49,769 nt of DNA from Duganella sp. OV510 (GCF_900100205.1 NZ_FNEQ01000017.1:1-49769), one strand, 5' to 3'. Positions 1-10,913 are shown, counted from the first letter of the stretch. Numbers and translations: made by a program. The notes: generated from the sequence alone by a model not told the origin.

Positions 1-525
1 GGCGTAGTTCGATTTTGGCTGCTTTGGCTTTTCCTCGATCGATACGGCGGTGCGCTGCTCGTTGAATTCGACCACGCCGTAACGCTCGGGATCGTGCACG
101 TGATAGGCAAACACGGTGGCGCCACTGGTGCGCTCGGTGGCGCTGCGCAGCAGCGCGTCAAGGTCGTTACCGTAATAGATGTTATCGCCGAGGATCAGCG
201 CCGACGGCGCGTCGCCGACAAACTCCTTGCCGATGATGAAGGCTTGCGCCAGGCCGTCCGGCGATGGCTGCACCGCGTAGCTGATGCTGATGCCCCATTG
301 GCTGCCATCGCCCAGCAGGTCCTTGAAGCGCGGCGTGTCTTGCGGCGTCGAGATAATCAGCACTTCGCGGATGCCGGCCAGCATCAGCACGGTCAGCGGA
401 TGGTAAATCATCGGCTTGTCGTAGATCGGCAGCAGTTGCTTGGAGACGCTCATCGTCACCGGGTACAGACGGGTGCCGGAGCCGCCGGCCAGGATAATGC
501 CTTTGCGTTGGATGGAGGTGCTCAT
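1..525 (-). CDS. rfbA: Glucose-1-phosphate thymidylyltransferase, 3' part cut by window edge
   Basis: This enzyme joins glucose 1-phosphate and dTTP to make dTDP-glucose, the first step of dTDP-L-rhamnose synthesis for O-antigen or exopolysaccharide, in the cytoplasm. The 175 visible residues carry the nucleotidyltransferase signature GGSGTRLYP at residues 14-22. Family features such as KQLLPIYDKPMIYHPL and LGDNIYYG follow. The reading frame is still open at base 1, so roughly the last 40% of a normal protein of about 290 residues lies outside. The start ATG overlaps the stop of rfbB in an ATGA arrangement, so the two are translationally coupled in one minus-strand operon. rfbC and rfbD would be expected further left but cannot be seen. 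Confidence 0.95.
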   Translation of the reverse strand, partial: MSTSIQRKGIILAGGSGTRLYPVTMSVSKQLLPIYDKPMIYHPLTVLMLAGIREVLIISTPQDTPRFKDLLGDGSQWGISISYAVQPSPDGLAQAFIIGKEFVGDAPSALILGDNIYYGNDLDALLRSATERTSGATVFAYHVHDPERYGVVEFNEQRTAVSIEEKPKQPKSNYA

Positions 526-1592
526 TGCTGGCCTTCACGGTTAAAGTAATTGGTTTCCACCCACTTGGCGTAGCTGCCCGACTGCACGTCGGCCACCCAT
601 GCCTGGTTGTCCAGATACCACTGCACAGTCTTGGCGATGCCGGTCTGGAAGGTTTCGGCAGGCTTCCAGCCCAGTTCGCGCTCCAGCTTGCGCGCGTCGA
701 TGGCGTAGCGGCGGTCGTGGCCTGGACGGTCCTTGACGAAGGTGATCTGATCACGGTAGCTGCCTTCGGCTTTCGGTTTCAGCTTGTCCAGCATGTCGCA
801 CAGCGTGTGGACGACATCCAGGTTGGCCATCTCGTTCCAGCCGCCGACGTTGTAGGTTTCGCCCAGGCGGCCGGCTTCCAGCACGCGGCGGATCGCGGAG
901 GCGTGGTCGGTGACGTACAGCCAGTCGCGCACCTGCTGGCCGTCGCCGTAGATCGGCAGCGGCTTGCCGGCTTGCGCGTTGGCGATGATCAGCGGGATCA
1001 GCTTCTCAGGGAAGTGGTACGGGCCGTAGTTGTTCGAGCAGTTGGTGGTCAGCACCGGCAGGCCATAGGTGTGGAAGTACGAGCGCACCAGGTGGTCCGA
1101 TGCCGCTTTCGACGCCGAGTAAGGACTGTTTGGCGCAAACGCGGTGGTCTCGGTGAAGGGCGCGTCATCCGGTCCCAGTGTGCCGTACACCTCGTCGGTG
1201 GACACGTGCAGGAAGCGGAAAGCGGACTTCTCATCGTCCGGCAGCGCCGACCAGTAGGCGCGTGCGGCTTCTAACAGACTGAAGGTGCCGTTAATATTAG
1301 TATTGATGAACTCGCCAGGTCCGAGGATCGAACGATCGACGTGGCTTTCGGCCGCGAAGTGGACCACAGCGCGTGGTTTGTGTTGCTGGAACAACGCCAG
1401 CACTTGGGCCTGCTCGCAGATATCGCCGCGCACAAAGGTGTGGCGCGCATCCTGCTTCAGTGTTGCCAGGTTGTTGAGGTTGCCGGCATACGTCAGCTTG
1501 TCGTAATTAAGAACTGGCTCGTCCGACTGCGCCAGCCAGTCGAGGACAAAATTCGAGCCTATGAAGCCTGCACCACCGGTCACAAAAATCAT
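522..1592 (-). CDS. rfbB: dTDP-glucose 4,6-dehydratase
   Basis: RfbB is an NAD-dependent short-chain dehydrogenase/reductase family enzyme that converts dTDP-glucose to dTDP-4-keto-6-deoxyglucose, the second step of dTDP-rhamnose synthesis. The 356-residue protein is full length. It has the Rossmann motif TGGAGFIG (5-12), STDEVYG (131-137, containing the catalytic Asp-Glu pair D133/E134) and the YxxxK pair Y158/K162. It is the first visible gene of the minus-strand rfbB-rfbA operon. The 187 bases upstream, up to the cold-shock gene, would hold its promoter; no clear -35/-10 pair was identified there. Base use and length are typical, with no sign of transfer. Confidence 0.97.
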   Translation of the reverse strand: MIFVTGGAGFIGSNFVLDWLAQSDEPVLNYDKLTYAGNLNNLATLKQDARHTFVRGDICEQAQVLALFQQHKPRAVVHFAAESHVDRSILGPGEFINTNINGTFSLLEAARAYWSALPDDEKSAFRFLHVSTDEVYGTLGPDDAPFTETTAFAPNSPYSASKAASDHLVRSYFHTYGLPVLTTNCSNNYGPYHFPEKLIPLIIANAQAGKPLPIYGDGQQVRDWLYVTDHASAIRRVLEAGRLGETYNVGGWNEMANLDVVHTLCDMLDKLKPKAEGSYRDQITFVKDRPGHDRRYAIDARKLERELGWKPAETFQTGIAKTVQWYLDNQAWVADVQSGSYAKWVETNYFNREGQQ

Positions 1593-1730
1593 TTGTCATT
1601 CCCGCATCAAAGTTGAATTAGTTGTAAGTGTGATTTTACGTCAAAACTATCTTGCACTGCACAAAAAAATCAGTCGTGCGCAACGCGTCTGGGCGCAGCA
1701 ATTTTGCAACAAAGACTGAGGCGTGGGAAC

Positions 1731-1760
1731 GAAAAAAAACCTCGCGGCGCGAGGTTTTTT
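1731..1760. terminator. Bidirectional rho-independent terminator
   Basis: A stem CCTCGC (1740-1745), loop GGC and GCGAGG (1749-1754) is flanked by eight A on the left and six T on the right. It would therefore end transcription from either side. It lies about 20 bases past the cold-shock gene stop on the minus strand and separates it from rfbB. Confidence 0.85.
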
Positions 1761-1779
1761 ACATCGTGCAGACGGGCAA

Positions 1780-1983
1780 TTAAGCCGACTGGATGTTGGA
1801 AGCTTGCTTGCCTTTAGGGCCTTGCGTGACTTCGAACTGAACTTTTTGACCTTCTTTGAGGGTCTTAAAACCGTTCATGTTGATTGCGGAGAAGTGAGCG
1901 AACAAATCTTCGCCGCCGTCATCTGGAGTGATGAAGCCAAAACCTTTGGAATCATTGAACCACTTAACAGTACCAGTTGCCAT
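1780..1983 (-). CDS. Cold-shock family RNA chaperone (CspA type)
   Basis: This is a 67-residue single cold-shock domain protein that binds single-stranded RNA and DNA and melts secondary structure in mRNA. RNP1 (KGFGFI, 13-18) and RNP2 (DLFAHF, 26-31) are both intact, and length matches the family. It is monocistronic, followed by a strong terminator. It is divergent from clpS with a long (about 320-base) region between them, which leaves room for the long structured 5' leader typical of thermoregulated csp genes. A 16-bp palindrome lies about 45 bases upstream of the start. Betaproteobacteria usually carry several csp paralogues, so the exact letter (cspA, cspC, cspD) cannot be assigned from sequence alone. 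Confidence 0.95.
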   Translation of the reverse strand: MATGTVKWFNDSKGFGFITPDDGGEDLFAHFSAINMNGFKTLKEGQKVQFEVTQGPKGKQASNIQSA

Positions 1984-2306
1984 AAAAAGAACTTTCTAAA
2001 TTAAACCTATCACACGAGCCATAAAAGCAAGAAGCTTCTTGCCCCTCTCCTCACGCCCACTTCTTATCAACATGTACATTTCTGCACGCAGCCGATAAAC
2101 GCATTGTTAGCGGACCAAATTTGAAAGTCAAGCAGATTTGTATGCATTTTGCTACTTTCCAACGCTAGGTGTTTATGCAACTCTTGATTTTGCGGAACGG
2201 GTCGCCATCTGCGGCAAGTTAAGAAAGCGCGTAAGATGGAAAACAATTGGATATGTGCAGCGAAATGCACATTGCATCAACCTCGAAAGCATTAGAATAT
2301 AAGCGT
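1984..2306. promoter_or_regulatory. Divergent control region between csp and clpS
   Basis: These 323 bases hold no convincing gene and are clearly more AT-rich than the flanking genes. The region must contain the csp promoter and leader (minus) and the clpS promoter (plus). A perfect 16-bp palindrome, GCAAGAAGCTTCTTGC, lies at 2027-2042. In the csp direction it is followed by TTTTAT, so it could form an attenuator-like hairpin or be a protein-binding site. The clpS frame is open from 2247, but the residues before 2307 do not look like ClpS. No strong SD sequence is visible before either start codon. Confidence 0.5.
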
Positions 2307-2605
2307 ATGGCAACCAAGCATGACAATGAAACCCTCTTGGAGCGGCAAACGCTGAAGCCGCCACCCCTGTACCAGGTGGCGTTGCTTAATGACGACTACA
2401 CACCGATGGAATTCGTGGTAGCGGTCATTCAGGAGTATTTCAATAAAGACCGTGAAACAGCCACGCAGATAATGCTCAGTGTTCACCGCTACGGCAAAGG
2501 AGTGTGTGGAGTGTTCTCTAAAGATATAGCCTGTACCAAAGTGGAGTTTGTTTTAACGCATGCGCGCAAGGCGGGGCATCCCCTGCAATGCGTGATGGAG
2601 GAAGT

Positions 2606-2609
<4 letters not shown>
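2307..2609 (+). CDS. clpS: ATP-dependent Clp protease adaptor ClpS
   Basis: ClpS binds destabilising N-terminal residues (N-degrons) and delivers such proteins to ClpAP. The ATG at 2307 gives 100 residues, the usual size. An in-frame ATG at 2247 would add 20 unrelated residues and was not used. The N-degron pocket residues are present: N28, D29, gatekeeper M34 and H60, at the same spacing as N34, D35, M40 and H66 of the E. coli protein. The stop overlaps the start of clpA (ATGA), the standard proteobacterial clpS-clpA operon. Confidence 0.96.
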
Positions 2610-4912
<2,303 letters not shown>

Positions 4913-4917
4913 GCCCA

Positions 4918-4942
4918 AAGCCCGCGCAAGCGGGCTTTTTTT
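4918..4942 (+). terminator. Rho-independent terminator after clpA
   Basis: The stem GCCCGC (4920-4925), loop GCAA and GCGGGC (4930-4935) is followed by seven T. It begins a few bases after the clpA stop codon and ends the clpS-clpA operon. Confidence 0.93.
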
Positions 4943-5005
4943 ACATCGGGGTCAGAGCCGACGTGTGGTGAGAAAATTCCCCGTCGGACGCAAGCTGTGC
5001 CAGAA

Positions 5006-5024
5006 TTGTCGATCCATTCGACAA
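5006..5024 (+). promoter_or_regulatory. Inverted repeat just upstream of the tricorn-like peptidase gene
   Basis: TTGTCGA (5006-5012) and TCGACAA (5018-5024) form perfect 7-bp arms around a 5-base spacer, ending 16 bases before the start ATG at 5041. No purine-rich Shine-Dalgarno sequence is visible between it and the start. It could be a repressor operator or a hairpin in the messenger leader. The function is unknown. Confidence 0.4.
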
Positions 5025-5040
5025 CTTTCCGACACTGTCC

Positions 5041-8000
5041 ATGAACCTGTCCCGTTCGCTTGCCCTGATGTTGATGTCCGCCGGCCTGCTGTCCAGCGCC
5101 TCCGCCGCCGATGCTTACTATCGCTATCCCGCCATCCGTGGCGATGCCGTCGTGTTTACCGCTGAGGGCGACCTGTGGCGCACCGGCGCCCAAGGCGGCC
5201 AGGCCCAGCGCCTGACCACCCATCCCTCTGCCGAAACCAACGCCGCCATCTCGCGCGACGGCCGCTGGGTGGCTTTCTCGGCCTCCTACGAAGGCGCGCA
5301 GGAAGCCTATGTGATGCCGCTGGCGGGCGGCCTGCCGAAGCGCATCACCTTTGAAAACGGCGCGGTCTCGGTGCTGGGCTGGAGCGCGCAAGGCGAAGTG
5401 CTGGTAAGCATGGCGGGAGGTACCGGTCCGGGCCGCAGCTTTGTCATTGCCGCCGTCAGGCCGGACGACCTGCAACGCCGGATCTTCCCGCTGGCCGACG
5501 CCAACGACGCGGTACTCGACGACGCCGGCAAGACGCTGTACTTCACCCGCAACGGCCTGGCGCTGACCAACGACAACGTCAAGCTGTATCGCGGCGGCGC
5601 CTACGCGCAGCTGTGGCGCTACGAGGTGGACGGCAAGGGCGAGGCGGTGCAACTGCTGGCCGCCGACACCGGCAACAACAAGCGCCCGATGTGGTGGCAG
5701 GGCCGCGTCTATTTCATCAGCGACCGTGGCGGTTCGGATAACCTGTGGAGCATGGGCGCAGACGGCAGCGATCCGCGCCAGCTGACCAATCACGCCGCCT
5801 GGGACGTGCGCAACGCCAGCATGGGCGACGGCCGCATCGCCTACCAGCTGGGCGCCGATGTGCATGTACTGGATCTCAGCGCCGGCAAGGATGAAAAGCT
5901 GGCCATCGACCTGGTGTCGGACTTCGACCAGCAGCGCTCGCGCCAGATCCGTTCGCCGCTGGAGAGTCTGACCAATGTGCAGGTCGCGGGCAAGTTCGAG
6001 CGCATCGTATTGACCGCGCGCGGCCGCGTCAGCGTCGCCGGCACCGGCGCCCAGCGCCGCGTCGAAATCGCCATTCCGGAAGGCGCGCGGGCGCGCGAGG
6101 CGGTGTTCAGCCATGACGACAAGGCCATCTACGCGATTGTCGACAGCACCGGCGAAAACGAAATCTGGAAATTTGCCGCTGATGGCTCGGGCAAGGGAGA
6201 GCAGCTGACCAAGGACGGCAGCAGCCACCGCTGGCAGCTGTATCCGTCGCCGGACGGCCGCTGGCTGGGCCACACCGACAAGAAGGGCCGCTTCTGGCTA
6301 CTGGACCTGGCCAGCAAGACCAATACCATCATCGACGATGCCGGCAAGGTCGGCCTCGGCAAGTATGATGAAATCCTGTGGTCACCGGACAGCAAGAACC
6401 TGGCGCTGGTGCGCGCCGGCAGTACCGAGCAGCGCAACCAGATCGGCCTGTACAACCTGGACGCCAGGCAGCTGAACTTCGTCACCAGCGACCGTTACAC
6501 CTCGCGCTCGCCAGTTTTTTCGCCTGATGGTAAATGGCTGTACTTCCTGTCGGCGCGTAACTTCAACCTGGCCAATGGCTCGCCGTGGGGCGACCGCAAT
6601 ATGGGGCCGGTGTTCGACAAGCGCACCGGCATCTACGTGCTGGCGCTGCAACCGGATAATCGCTTCCCGTTCAAGCCGGACGATGAGCTGAGCAAGCCGG
6701 GCGACAAGCCGGCCGAAGGCGCGACCGAGCAGGCTGCCGAGAAGGCGGCCGAAAAAGCTGTCGCCAAGGCCGCGCCCAAACCAGCCGGCAAATCGCTGCC
6801 GGCCATCGTCTACGCCGGCCTGGCGGATCGCCTGTACGAAGTGCCGCTGGCGCCGGGTAATTACCGTGGCCTGCAAATCGACGACAAGCGCCTGTACTTC
6901 ATCGACGCCGACGGCGCAGATGGCAAGGCCGCGCTGAAAACACTGGCCATCGCCAGCAACGAGCCGAAGCCGGAAGTGTTTGCGGCTGGCGTGCGCGAGT
7001 TTGACCTGTCGGCTGACAAGAAGCGCGTCTACTACCGCACCGCGACCGGCCCGGTGGGCGACATGCTGGTGGTGGAAGCAGGCGCCAAGGCGCCATCGGA
7101 CGTCAGCAAGGCCAAGGTGAAAGTCGACGACTGGACCTTCACTTCCAATCCGCGCCTGGAATGGAAGCAGATGTTCAACGACGCCTGGCGTATGCACCGC
7201 GACTTTTTGTATGACGTGAAGATGCGCGGCGCCGACTGGCCGGTGGTGCGCGCCAAGTACGCGCCGCTGGTTGACCGCGTGACCGACCGCGCGGAGCTGG
7301 ATGATGTGCTGGGCATGATGATCAGCGAAGTGGGCGCGCTGCACTCGCAGATCCGTCCCGGCGATGTCCGCCGTTCGGCGCCGGAAGGCACGCCGGCCGG
7401 CCTGGGCGCGCTGCTGTCGCGTACCGCCGACGGCTACCGCGTCGACCATATCTACGCCAGCGAACCGGAGCTGCCGTCGCAACGCGGCCCGCTGGCGCAG
7501 GCCGGTGTGGATGTGAAAGAGGGCGACATCATCACCGCTGTCAACGGCAAGCCGGTGCTGGAAGCGCGCGACATCGCTGACCTGCTGCTGAACCAGGCCG
7601 ACAAGCAGGTGCTGCTGCAAGTGAAACGCAAGAACGAGATGCGCTCGGTGATCGTCCTGCCGGTCAACATGGGCAAGCAATTCACGCTGCGCTACAGCGA
7701 CTGGGAACAATCGCGTGCACGCCAGGTGGACGCCGCGTCGAAAGGCCGCATCGGCTACCTGCACCTGCGCGCCATGGGAGCGAACGACATCGCCTCGTTC
7801 GCCCGCGACTTCTACGCCAACGTCAACCGCGAAGGGCTGATCATCGACGTGCGCCGCAATAACGGCGGCAATATCGACAGCTGGATTATCGAGAAGCTGC
7901 TGCGCAAGGCCTGGGCCTTCTGGGCGCCACCTGGTGTGGCGCCGTCGCCGAACATGCAGAACACCTTCCGTGGCCACCTGGTGGTGCTGGTGGATGAATA

Positions 8001-8358
8001 CACTTACTCGGATGGCGAGACTTTCGCCGCCGGCATCAAGTCGCTGGGTCTGGCGCCGCTGGTCGGCAAGCGCACCGCCGGCGCCGGCGTCTGGCTGAGC
8101 GATAACAATCGCCTCAGCGACAACGGCATGGCGCGCGTGGCGGAGATGGGGCAGTTCAACACCGAGGATGGCCAGTGGCTGATTGAAGGCGTGGGCGTGT
8201 CGCCGGACGTGGTGGTCGACAATCCGCCGCACGCCACCTACCAGGGCCAGGATCGCCAGCTGGAAGTGGCGCTGGAGCTGCTGGACAAGAAGCTGAAGCA
8301 GCAGCCGGTCAAGCCGTACAATCCGCAGGTGATTCCCGGCCTGAATGTCCGGAATTGA
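5041..8358 (+). CDS. Secreted tricorn-like S41 family peptidase
   Basis: This is a 1105-residue protein with a signal peptide (about 1-23, cleavage near SASA-AD), so it is probably periplasmic. The N-terminal part (about 25-540) is a beta-propeller made of repeats of the type SRDGRWVAFSA and SPDGKWLYFLS. A low-complexity Ala/Lys/Glu linker (about 553-585) and a second propeller-like part follow. The C-terminal half has a tricorn core, a PDZ-like domain (about 780-870) and the S41 catalytic domain. Probable catalytic residues, by analogy with archaeal tricorn, are H768 (GALHSQ), nucleophile S990 (TYSDGE) and E1049 (LIEGVG). The family degrades peptides, but the substrate is unknown here. It stands alone between a terminator and the ABC permease gene. 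Confidence 0.88.
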   Translation: MNLSRSLALMLMSAGLLSSASAADAYYRYPAIRGDAVVFTAEGDLWRTGAQGGQAQRLTTHPSAETNAAISRDGRWVAFSASYEGAQEAYVMPLAGGLPKRITFENGAVSVLGWSAQGEVLVSMAGGTGPGRSFVIAAVRPDDLQRRIFPLADANDAVLDDAGKTLYFTRNGLALTNDNVKLYRGGAYAQLWRYEVDGKGEAVQLLAADTGNNKRPMWWQGRVYFISDRGGSDNLWSMGADGSDPRQLTNHAAWDVRNASMGDGRIAYQLGADVHVLDLSAGKDEKLAIDLVSDFDQQRSRQIRSPLESLTNVQVAGKFERIVLTARGRVSVAGTGAQRRVEIAIPEGARAREAVFSHDDKAIYAIVDSTGENEIWKFAADGSGKGEQLTKDGSSHRWQLYPSPDGRWLGHTDKKGRFWLLDLASKTNTIIDDAGKVGLGKYDEILWSPDSKNLALVRAGSTEQRNQIGLYNLDARQLNFVTSDRYTSRSPVFSPDGKWLYFLSARNFNLANGSPWGDRNMGPVFDKRTGIYVLALQPDNRFPFKPDDELSKPGDKPAEGATEQAAEKAAEKAVAKAAPKPAGKSLPAIVYAGLADRLYEVPLAPGNYRGLQIDDKRLYFIDADGADGKAALKTLAIASNEPKPEVFAAGVREFDLSADKKRVYYRTATGPVGDMLVVEAGAKAPSDVSKAKVKVDDWTFTSNPRLEWKQMFNDAWRMHRDFLYDVKMRGADWPVVRAKYAPLVDRVTDRAELDDVLGMMISEVGALHSQIRPGDVRRSAPEGTPAGLGALLSRTADGYRVDHIYASEPELPSQRGPLAQAGVDVKEGDIITAVNGKPVLEARDIADLLLNQADKQVLLQVKRKNEMRSVIVLPVNMGKQFTLRYSDWEQSRARQVDAASKGRIGYLHLRAMGANDIASFARDFYANVNREGLIIDVRRNNGGNIDSWIIEKLLRKAWAFWAPPGVAPSPNMQNTFRGHLVVLVDEYTYSDGETFAAGIKSLGLAPLVGKRTAGAGVWLSDNNRLSDNGMARVAEMGQFNTEDGQWLIEGVGVSPDVVVDNPPHATYQGQDRQLEVALELLDKKLKQQPVKPYNPQVIPGLNVRN

Positions 8359-8413
8359 ACAGCGCAGCGTTCACTTTCGATCACTTCGGCGCTTGCCGGT
8401 GCTGAAAAACGCG

Positions 8414-8429
8414 TGGCATGGTTGTTGCA
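8414..8429 (+). promoter_or_regulatory. Candidate sigma-54 (-24/-12) promoter of the ABC permease gene
   Basis: TGGCATGGTTGTTGCA has the GG (-24) and GC (-12) pairs at exactly the spacing of the prpB promoter in this window. It differs from the family consensus TGGCAC-N5-TTGC only by T for C. The start site would be near 8440, giving a leader of about 23 bases that contains a GGAG ribosome-binding site (8452-8455). An imperfect dyad, TGAAC (8356-8360) with GTTCA (8369-8373), lies about 40 bases upstream and might bind an enhancer protein. Confidence 0.65.
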
Positions 8430-8462
8430 GTTTGAGGGCATGACCTCACACGGAGTTGACAC

Positions 8463-10907
8463 ATGAAGCTACGAGATTTGCGCATCGGCTGGCGTACCCT
8501 GATCCACGAACCGGCGTATACGCTGGCGGTGGTGCTGGGGCTGGGCATTGGCTTGGCCGCGTGCCTGCTGTTGCTGGGCTTTGTGCGCTACTCGCTGGAC
8601 TACGACCGCCACGTGCCGCAGGTGGAGCAGGTCTACGTGGTCAAGCACCGCTTCAATGTCGAAAGCACGTCGCCATTGTTCGACATGGCGCCGATGTTCC
8701 TGCGCGAGATCGCGATGAAGATGCCCGGCGTGGTGGACGCCACCAGCTATATCTCCGCACGGCCGGCGATCACACCGCTGACCGTGCGCGCCGGCCGCAA
8801 CCTGCTGACTGTGCATAGCCTGGTGGTGCTGCCGGGTTTTCCCTCGCTGCTGGGCATGCGCGCGCAGCAGGGCGACCTGGTCTCAGCGCTGGAGCGCCCC
8901 GACCGTTTTGTTATCACCGACACCGCTGCGCTGCGGCTGTTCGGCACGCGCAATGCGCTCGGCCTGACCATGGTGGCGGAAGGGCATACCATGCAGGTTG
9001 GCGCGGTGGTGCCTGCGTCGCCAGCGAATACCACCATCCCGTTTGAAATCCTGTTTGGCGTCAATGGCGCCGTCGTGGAACCGGATATCCGCCACGAGAT
9101 GCTGACCGGTGAACATGGCTGGATGACCAAGATGCTGTTGCGGCTGAAGCCTGGCACGTCGGTGCCGGATATCGTCGCGCGCTTGCAGCAGGCGGTCGAC
9201 GGCGCGCCGAGCCTGAACCTGTTTCCGCCCGAAGTGCGCGAGCGGCTGGGAGAGCGCAGGCCGATCGAACTGGCCATCACGCCGCTGCGCGACGCCTATT
9301 TCGACGAGCAGGTTCAGAACAGCTTCATCTCGCTGAGGGGCGATCGCACCAGTCCGCGCGTTGTCGCCGGCCTGGGCTTGCTGGCGGGGCTGATCCTGCT
9401 GCTGGCCGCGATCAACTACGTCAACCTGAGCACCGTCCGTGTGCTGCGCCGCCAGCGTGAAGTGGCGATGCGCAAGGTGCTGGGCGCCAGCATGCGGCGC
9501 ATCGTACTGCAATTCCTGATCGAATCGCTGCTGGTGGCGCTGGCGGCGACCATGCTTGGACTGCTGCTGGCGTGGCTGGCGCTGCCGGTCTTTTCGCAAC
9601 TGGTCAACCGCCAGCTGGATGCCTTGTTCTCGCTGCAGAATATCGTGGCGGCGTTTGGCATCGGCGCGCTGCTGGGTGTCAGCACGGCTGTCTACCCGGC
9701 CTGGATTGCGCTGCGCGTGCCGCCGACGCAGGCGCTGGCAGGGCGGCCCGATACCGAATCGCGTGCGAGCATGCGCTGGCGGCGGGCGCTCACCGTGGTG
9801 CAGATTGGCACGGCGATGGGCCTGGCCAGCGTGACCATCGCGGTGGCGTGGCAAACCAATTACGCCATCCATGCGTCGCCCGGCTTCGATCCGTCGGCCA
9901 TGGTGATCGTCGATTTGCCAGACCATGTCAAGGACAGCGAGAAGGCACGGCGCTTCCTGTCCGCCCTGCAGGCACAACCGGGCGTGGCCGGTGTGGCGAT
10001 TTCGGAAGACCCGGTCGGCCGCCTTGACTGGATCTGGACCCGCACCTTCAAGAGTCCCAGCGGCGTCAACGCGGCGCTGGAGATGAAAGCGGTCAGCGCG
10101 AATTTCTTCGAGTTGTATGGCATCGCACCGGCGGCGGGGCGCTTGTTCCAGTCCGCGCTGGACAAGGACGACGACAAGGCCGCGCTGGTGGTCAATGCGG
10201 TGGCCGCGCGCGAGCTGGGTTTCGCCAGCGCCGAGCAGGCCGTGGGGCAGATGGTGACTTTCTCCGGCTTCGACAACGTCCCCAGAGGTGCGCGCATCGT
10301 CGGCATTGCGCCAGAGCTGCGCTTCCGCTCCTTGCGCGACCGGCCCACTGCCACCGCCTACGAACTCAGTACGGCCGGCACGGTGCTGAACGTGCATGCC
10401 GCCGCCGCGCCGGCCGACATCGTCCGCACCGCGCAGACGCTGTGGCCCAGCTACTATCCGGATGCGATACCGCGTATCTATCGCGCCGGCGATGTGCTGG
10501 CGCTGCACTATGCCGAAGATGCGCGCATGGCCCGCCTGCTAGCGGCGGCAACCTGCATCGCGCTGGTGATTGCCGCTTTCGGCACCTACGTCCTGTCTGC
10601 CAATACGGTGCAGCGCAGGGCCAGGGAAATTGTGCTGCGCAAGCTGCACGGCGCGCGTGGCAGAGATATCGGCTTGCTGGTGTTGCGGGAGACTGCGGTG
10701 CTGATGCTGGCAGGCGGTGTGATTGGCCTGCCGGTGGCGGCGCTCGCCATCAGCCGCTATCTGGCCAGTTATGTCGAGCATGCGCCGATAGGCTACTGGA
10801 CCCTGTTGTTTGCGTTGGCGCTGACCTTGTCGATCGCGTTGCTGGCCATTGCCCGCCACACCTGGCTTGCCATGCGCCTGCCGCCTGCCGACGCTTTGCG
10901 AAGCTGA
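8463..10907 (+). CDS. FtsX/MacB-type ABC transporter permease
   Basis: This is an 814-residue inner-membrane protein of the MacB_PCD-FtsX-FtsX type with two FtsX modules in one chain. It has a TM near residues 20-42 followed by a large periplasmic domain (about 43-300). Three TMs come at about 300-420, with the coupling-helix feature RRQREVAMRKVLGAS. Another TM near 440-460 and a second periplasmic domain follow, then three C-terminal TMs with the matching feature RRAREIVLRKLHGAR. Such permeases work with a separate cytoplasmic ATPase in lipid, peptide or drug export or in mechanotransmission. No ATPase or adaptor gene is adjacent. It is convergent with the LytTR regulator, with a 6-base gap. 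A sigma-54 promoter precedes it. The substrate cannot be predicted. Confidence 0.87.
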   Translation: MKLRDLRIGWRTLIHEPAYTLAVVLGLGIGLAACLLLLGFVRYSLDYDRHVPQVEQVYVVKHRFNVESTSPLFDMAPMFLREIAMKMPGVVDATSYISARPAITPLTVRAGRNLLTVHSLVVLPGFPSLLGMRAQQGDLVSALERPDRFVITDTAALRLFGTRNALGLTMVAEGHTMQVGAVVPASPANTTIPFEILFGVNGAVVEPDIRHEMLTGEHGWMTKMLLRLKPGTSVPDIVARLQQAVDGAPSLNLFPPEVRERLGERRPIELAITPLRDAYFDEQVQNSFISLRGDRTSPRVVAGLGLLAGLILLLAAINYVNLSTVRVLRRQREVAMRKVLGASMRRIVLQFLIESLLVALAATMLGLLLAWLALPVFSQLVNRQLDALFSLQNIVAAFGIGALLGVSTAVYPAWIALRVPPTQALAGRPDTESRASMRWRRALTVVQIGTAMGLASVTIAVAWQTNYAIHASPGFDPSAMVIVDLPDHVKDSEKARRFLSALQAQPGVAGVAISEDPVGRLDWIWTRTFKSPSGVNAALEMKAVSANFFELYGIAPAAGRLFQSALDKDDDKAALVVNAVAARELGFASAEQAVGQMVTFSGFDNVPRGARIVGIAPELRFRSLRDRPTATAYELSTAGTVLNVHAAAAPADIVRTAQTLWPSYYPDAIPRIYRAGDVLALHYAEDARMARLLAAATCIALVIAAFGTYVLSANTVQRRAREIVLRKLHGARGRDIGLLVLRETAVLMLAGGVIGLPVAALAISRYLASYVEHAPIGYWTLLFALALTLSIALLAIARHTWLAMRLPPADALRS

Positions 10908-10913
10908 CCGGCG

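Noticed and set aside
6382..8232. 616-codon open frame opposite the tricorn-like peptidase gene
   Set aside because: It is antisense to a gene with clear catalytic motifs, shows reverse-frame composition and has no recognisable domain.
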